From positions 24,513 to 32,563 of the forward strand of contig MFGL01000002.1 of assembly GCA_001778285.1 (NCBI GenBank): DNA of 8,051 nucleotides. The letters are read 5' to 3'. Below, piece after piece: positions 5,795 through 8,051 of this stretch (its first letter is position 1; each line of letters opens with the position of its first letter). Origin of the DNA: Candidatus Falkowbacteria bacterium RIFOXYC2_FULL_47_12 (lineage in GTDB: Bacteria > Patescibacteriota > Patescibacteriia > Patescibacteriales > XYC2-FULL-47-12). Under the pieces are notes generated by a model. It was not told where the DNA came from, did no database searches, and was given only the letters and a program-made list of their open reading frames with translations. The position numbers and the translations under genes are program-made.

Positions 5795-6745
5795 CTACGT
5801 ATTAAATAATTCCACAATCGCCTTTACTCCTCCCCAGCCAACACCCCATAGCGCTTCTAAAGCTTTATAAAGATAAACCAGCTTTCCCCACCAACTCGCG
5901 CCCATCCACGTAACAATCATTACCACTATTCCCAGCGCTCCAAAAATTATCGCGCCAGCAGCTAAGTCCAATAAAATCAACAGTAACACTTCAACCAAAC
6001 CCATGTTTTTACTGATAATTTTTCCACCCGTCTCCTTGCTCAAAGCCTTCAACTGTTTGGGCATCCACTCCTCGCCGAGTTTGCAAAAAAATCTGTCACC
6101 CAATACCCAGTGCAAAAAAACGTGCAAATTAACGTAAGCCAGCCCGGGCAGAAACGTGATTATCGCGAGCATCAGCCACCATGCGTACTGCAACGCCCCG
6201 TTCGTTGCCCGTTTCATACGCTCCGTTACACCCGCTGATTCAGCTTCCTCTTTTTCCTCTTTCTCTTCTTTTTTCTGTTTTTCCTCCCGCTTTTGCCGGC
6301 GCAGTTGCGCGGCTAAACTCTCCGGCTGTTCGGGGTTTTGCTCCTCGTCTTCCTCATTCTTTTCGCCTTCTTCTTCGTTCTCTTCTTTTTCTTCTCCGTC
6401 TTTTTTATTCTCTTCGTCCTTTTCTTCTTCGTCTGGCGTTTCAGCGCCGAACTCGTTCCCCGGCTGACTCATTGCCGGAAGAGGTTCTCCTATTTGGTTT
6501 CCGCCGTAGGGCTGCTGCACGCCATCATTCATGTCTTGCTCCTGTGAATCGCGCTGGAGCGGCTTCGCTTTTCTTGCCGGCGAACGCAGCCCGCGCTGCT
6601 GCCGGCGTTTCTGTTTTTCCTGCTGGTACGAATTCCGCAAATTCCGTGAGACCAATTTCTCCTGCGCGCTGCCCGGCGAAACTCTGGTTTGAGCGTGCAA
6701 CAAATCTTTTATGTTCTTGGGCTGTTGCGCTGTGGTAGATGGCAT
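5795..6745 (-). CDS. Membrane protein with highly charged N-terminal half, secretion-like cluster component
   Basis: A 316-residue protein of a kind often seen beside TrbL/VirB6-like genes in Patescibacteria; I know no functional name for it. Residues 1-100 are polar and basic (many R, K, Q). Residues 102-140 are almost entirely acidic (runs of E, D, N, K), and 145-175 are a mixed-charge K/E helix, probably a single alpha-helix or coiled coil. Hydrophobic segments follow at about 187-212 and 249-281 (the second perhaps two passes), then an amphipathic Trp/Gly-rich end ('LWGVGWGGVKAI'). The long polar front is therefore probably cytoplasmic and the rest embedded in the inner membrane. The ATG at 6745 is 3 bp after the ORF6N stop codon and there is no strong Shine-Dalgarno, so translation is probably coupled. 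It likely works with the VirB6/TrbL-like protein encoded next; that is inferred from position and topology. Confidence 0.87.
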   Translation of the reverse strand: MPSTTAQQPKNIKDLLHAQTRVSPGSAQEKLVSRNLRNSYQQEKQKRRQQRGLRSPARKAKPLQRDSQEQDMNDGVQQPYGGNQIGEPLPAMSQPGNEFGAETPDEEEKDEENKKDGEEKEENEEEGEKNEEDEEQNPEQPESLAAQLRRQKREEKQKKEEKEEKEEAESAGVTERMKRATNGALQYAWWLMLAIITFLPGLAYVNLHVFLHWVLGDRFFCKLGEEWMPKQLKALSKETGGKIISKNMGLVEVLLLILLDLAAGAIIFGALGIVVMIVTWMGASWWGKLVYLYKALEALWGVGWGGVKAIVELFNT

Positions 6746-6748
6746 AAA

Positions 6749-7297
6749 CTAACTCTTAAATCCGATTCGCCGACGTTCTTTTTGCTCTGCATCGCCAGTA
6801 GCCAATTGGCGCAAAACCGCGAATATCTCCTGAATCTTTTTGTCATGCCCTGCGTACTTACTTTCCAGTTCCCACAATTTCCTCGCCAAGTCTTTGTACG
6901 AAAACGCCAACTCGCGCAACTTGATAAACGCCTTTACGATGTTAATGTTTATGGCGATTGCCTTGTGACTTTTTAACACGCTAGACAACATTACTACACC
7001 ATACTCTGTAAATGCGTAAGGTAAATATTTTCTATGCTGACCCCTCTTTAAGGTCACAATTTGTGACCTTAAAGAATTTGTGGTCACAATTTGTGACCTC
7101 AAACTTCCGAACTCCTCTTTATTTAATTGAAACATAAACTCTACAGGGAATCTTTCTTTGTTTCTTTTTACTGCTTGTACTAATACTTTAGTCTCCACAT
7201 TATACAAAAACGCTAAGTCGCTGTCTAACATGACTTTCTGTCCTCTGATTAACAAAATCTTGTCTTCAATTTTCTCTAGTGGGATTAAAGATTGCAT
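6749..7297 (-). CDS. ORF6N-domain DNA-binding protein, full length, heading the membrane-protein operon
   Basis: A 182-residue ORF6N-family protein (PF10543). From the ATG at 7297, residues 8-60 form the domain core: 'EKIEDKILLIRGQKVMLDSDLAFLYNV' and 'VQAVKRNKERFPVEFMFQL'. Residues 65-84 contain an internal repeat, SLRSQIVTTN-SLRSQIVTLK, encoded by two DNA palindromes. 'LPYAFTEYGVVMLSSVLKS' (92-110) is the conserved second block. Residues 115-182 are a helical, coiled-coil-like tail that could mediate dimerisation. A GTG at 7315 gives a longer frame but lies within an upstream palindrome, and the paralogue at 1116-1439 supports the ATG. It is the only recognisable regulator-type gene in the train and its stop is 3 bp before the next start, so it is probably co-transcribed with the membrane proteins and may control its own operon. 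DNA binding is known or inferred for the family; the target site is my inference. Confidence 0.92.
   Translation of the reverse strand: MQSLIPLEKIEDKILLIRGQKVMLDSDLAFLYNVETKVLVQAVKRNKERFPVEFMFQLNKEEFGSLRSQIVTTNSLRSQIVTLKRGQHRKYLPYAFTEYGVVMLSSVLKSHKAIAININIVKAFIKLRELAFSYKDLARKLWELESKYAGHDKKIQEIFAVLRQLATGDAEQKERRRIGFKS
7045..7075. repeat. Perfect 31-bp palindrome inside the full-length ORF6N gene
   Basis: Odd-length palindrome centred on base 7060, with core GGTCACAATTTGTGACC at 7052-7068 and seven further matched bases on each side. It encodes the second SLRSQIVTLK unit of the protein. The core is identical to the copy at 7082-7098, 30 bp (about three helical turns) away. Confidence 0.93.
7082..7098. 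repeat. 17-bp palindrome, second coding copy in the ORF6N gene
   Basis: GGTCACAATTTGTGACC, perfect around base 7090, encoding the first LRSQIVT unit. The flanking serine and leucine codons differ from those of the other coding copy (AGT TTG against TCT TTA) while the 17-bp core is identical, so conservation is strongest at the palindrome. It shares a 20-base stretch with the copy upstream of the gene. Confidence 0.93.
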
Positions 7298-7310
7298 AAA
7301 TATTCTTGTG

Positions 7311-7325
7311 GTCACAATTTGTGAC
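7311..7325. promoter_or_regulatory. Palindrome upstream of the ORF6N start, candidate operator
   Basis: GTCACAATTTGTGAC, a perfect 15-bp palindrome 13 bp upstream of the ORF6N ATG. It has the same core as the two palindromes inside the gene, and matches one of them over 20 bases (TTGTGGTCACAATTTGTGAC). In the first 30 bp before the start codon it is placed to block transcription or translation. The stop codon of the upstream small ORF (7327-7325) touches its edge. Operator function is inferred. Confidence 0.65.
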
Positions 7326-7489
7326 TACCTAAAATCTACTATGGTTAAATAATCGGCAAAATCAGACATTGCTTCCCGCAAATCATCTTTACTTTGATTT
7401 TGAAATCCCCGCTGAATTTGGCTTTTTAGCTGATACTTACGGTAAATATTTGACCTATTGGCGATATTTTTCGTTACGCCGCTTGACAT
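7325..7489 (-). CDS. Small ORF upstream of the ORF6N gene, 54 residues, unknown
   Basis: An open frame from ATG 7489 to TAG 7327-7325, in the same frame as the ORF6N gene and ending 27 bp before its start. The product has protein-like composition: a basic first part (residues 1-35, with 'NRSNIYRKYQLKSQIQRG') and an acidic amphipathic helix at the end ('SKDDLREAMSDFADYLTI'). No hydrophobic segment is present. I do not recognise a family. No Shine-Dalgarno is seen; a TATCAT at 7506-7501 could be a -10 giving a very short leader, but no matching -35 is evident. The frame is open further upstream, to about 7573, without another standard start codon, so the gene could be a remnant of a longer one. 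It overlaps the -35 of the plus-strand promoter. Confidence 0.5.
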   Translation of the reverse strand: MSSGVTKNIANRSNIYRKYQLKSQIQRGFQNQSKDDLREAMSDFADYLTIVDFR

Positions 7490-7510
7490 ATGTTTTTGAT
7501 ATGATATATT
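7483..7510 (+). promoter_or_regulatory. Plus-strand promoter upstream of the hairpin at 7525-7566
   Basis: Perfect -35 TTGACA (7483-7488), 16-bp spacer, and TATATT (7505-7510, five of six matches to TATAAT). It points rightwards into no protein gene but into a hairpin with a T-run 15 bp later. It overlaps the start of the minus-strand small ORF, so the two transcripts would compete. Confidence 0.5.
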
Positions 7511-7516
7511 GTTATT

Positions 7517-7575
7517 ATCACGATGAAGGGCTACACCTAAGGCTCGTCCGAAGGTTAATGCCCTTCTTTTTATTT
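7517..7575 (+). ncRNA. Candidate very small structured RNA ending in an intrinsic terminator
   Basis: Predicted from the promoter at 7483-7510. The RNA would be about 55-60 nt and nearly all of it folds. The outer stem is GAAGGGC (7525-7531) with GCCCTTC (7560-7566), then ACCT (7535-7538) with AGGT (7552-7555), then GG/CC (7541-7542, 7548-7549) around a CTCGT loop. Five Ts follow (7567-7571). Its 3' end overlaps the last codons of the NYN gene in antisense. It could instead be a dispersed hairpin repeat that happens to have a T-run. There is no T-run on the minus side, so it does not terminate the NYN gene. Confidence 0.42.
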
Positions 7576-8051
7576 ATATTTCAATTTTTCTTTTAAATTA
7601 TTCATGAAAGCAATCTTTAGCATAAATTTCCTTAATAAGGAAGAATATTTTAGCCTGTTAGGAATTATTAATTTTAACAATTTTTCTTTTTCTTCTAAAT
7701 ATTCTAGCAAGCAATGAAAATCGCCATCGCCGGACACGATAATTGCTTTATCATAATTTTGGTATTCAATCATGCAATGCAATACCAATTCAGCGTCTAC
7801 GTTTCCTTTTACTCTTCCATCGGGCAATTCTAATGTTGGCTTAAAAATAACTATGTACCCTTGCTTTTGTAAAGAAGTGTACAAAGCTTCGTTGCCGACT
7901 AAATAGCCAATAAACAGAAAAACTTTGTCAACGCGATATTTATCTGTTAAATATTTTCTAAATCGGCCAAAATCTAAATGCCAGCCCTGCGCACGAATAG
8001 CCAAATTCAAATTTTGGCTGTCTATAAAAGCGTAATTGTTTAGTCGGCTAT
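7570..8051 (-). CDS. NYN-domain (DUF88/LabA-like) putative ribonuclease, 5' end beyond window
   Basis: About 160 codons, open to the right window edge, so the true start is beyond 8051. The first in-frame TTG (8010) is not the start because the conserved N-terminal strand 'NNYAFIDSQNLNLAI' lies upstream of it. NYN domains have a PIN-like nuclease fold and probably act on RNA in the cytoplasm. The acidic residues expected at the metal site are visible: D in 'FIDSQN', D in 'KGNVDAELVLHCM', and the 'VSGDGDFHCL' motif. 'VFLFIGYLVGNEALY' and 'LKLIIPN' are further family blocks, and the C-terminus 'LKEKLKYK' looks complete. It stops 81 bp before the small ORF on the same strand, with no minus-strand terminator between. 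Single-domain NYN proteins like this are frequent, often in several copies, in Patescibacteria. The family call is strong; the substrate is unknown. Confidence 0.93.
   Translation of the reverse strand, partial: SRLNNYAFIDSQNLNLAIRAQGWHLDFGRFRKYLTDKYRVDKVFLFIGYLVGNEALYTSLQKQGYIVIFKPTLELPDGRVKGNVDAELVLHCMIEYQNYDKAIIVSGDGDFHCLLEYLEEKEKLLKLIIPNRLKYSSLLRKFMLKIAFMNNLKEKLKYK

Noticed and set aside
6156..6738. Overlapping plus-strand open frames rich in Ser, Phe and Leu
   Set aside because: Shadows of the acidic and K/E-rich low-complexity segment of the 316-residue protein on the minus strand.
7369..7596. 75-codon plus-strand frame crossing the small ORF and the hairpin
   Set aside because: Its ending is the T-rich tail after the hairpin, its composition is not protein-like, and it starts upstream of the only good plus-strand promoter here.
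1..8051. tRNA or rRNA genes
   Set aside because: No cloverleaf with the conserved TTCGANTC arm or recognisable ribosomal RNA segment was found by reading both strands.

Overview
The window looks like a chromosomal or integrated accessory segment from a Candidate Phyla Radiation (Patescibacteria) bacterium, probably of the Parcubacteria type. Three things suggest this: a VirB6/TrbL-like polytopic membrane protein with a very long coiled-coil tail, of the kind common in those genomes; a NYN-domain protein with the characteristic 'NYAFIDSQNLNL' start; and several start codons without a Shine-Dalgarno sequence. Base composition is intermediate and the standard bacterial code fits, since about 1,900 codons of the large genes contain no in-frame TGA. 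The taxon is my inference from memory of families; no search was run.

Layout, left to right. Bases 1-602 (minus) hold the N-terminal half of metK, cut by the window edge. Bases 620-997 (minus) hold a DUF559 endonuclease-like gene, preceded by a G+C-rich block of perfect hairpins (about 1004-1085). Bases 1116-1439 (minus) hold a truncated ORF6N-domain gene. A compact divergent promoter region (1466-1548) separates it from a small cysteine-rich gene on the plus strand (1603-1797), which is followed by a nested hairpin and a bidirectional terminator (1897-1927).

Bases 1917-7489 (minus) are one gene train. In order of transcription it is: a 54-residue small ORF (7489-7325), a full-length ORF6N protein (7297-6749), a membrane protein with a highly charged N-terminal half (6745-5795), a roughly 971-residue VirB6/TrbL-like membrane protein (5773-2858) ending in an intrinsic terminator, and a 293-residue soluble helical protein (2798-1917). 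The first ORF6N/membrane junction has only 3 bp between stop and start. The membrane proteins look like the inner-membrane part of a type IV secretion or conjugation-like apparatus; no ATPase or pilin gene is inside the window. Bases 7570-8051 (minus) hold a NYN-domain gene running off the right edge. A plus-strand promoter followed by a hairpin and T-run (7483-7575) sits between it and the gene train and may make a very small RNA.

The most unusual signal is a palindrome family, GGTC(A/G)CAA-W-TTG(T/C)GACC. It occurs inside both ORF6N genes at the same protein position but in different codon phases, is duplicated inside the larger gene, and occurs again just upstream of that gene's start codon. 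This points to a DNA-level role such as an autoregulatory operator or recombination site that also lies inside the coding sequence.
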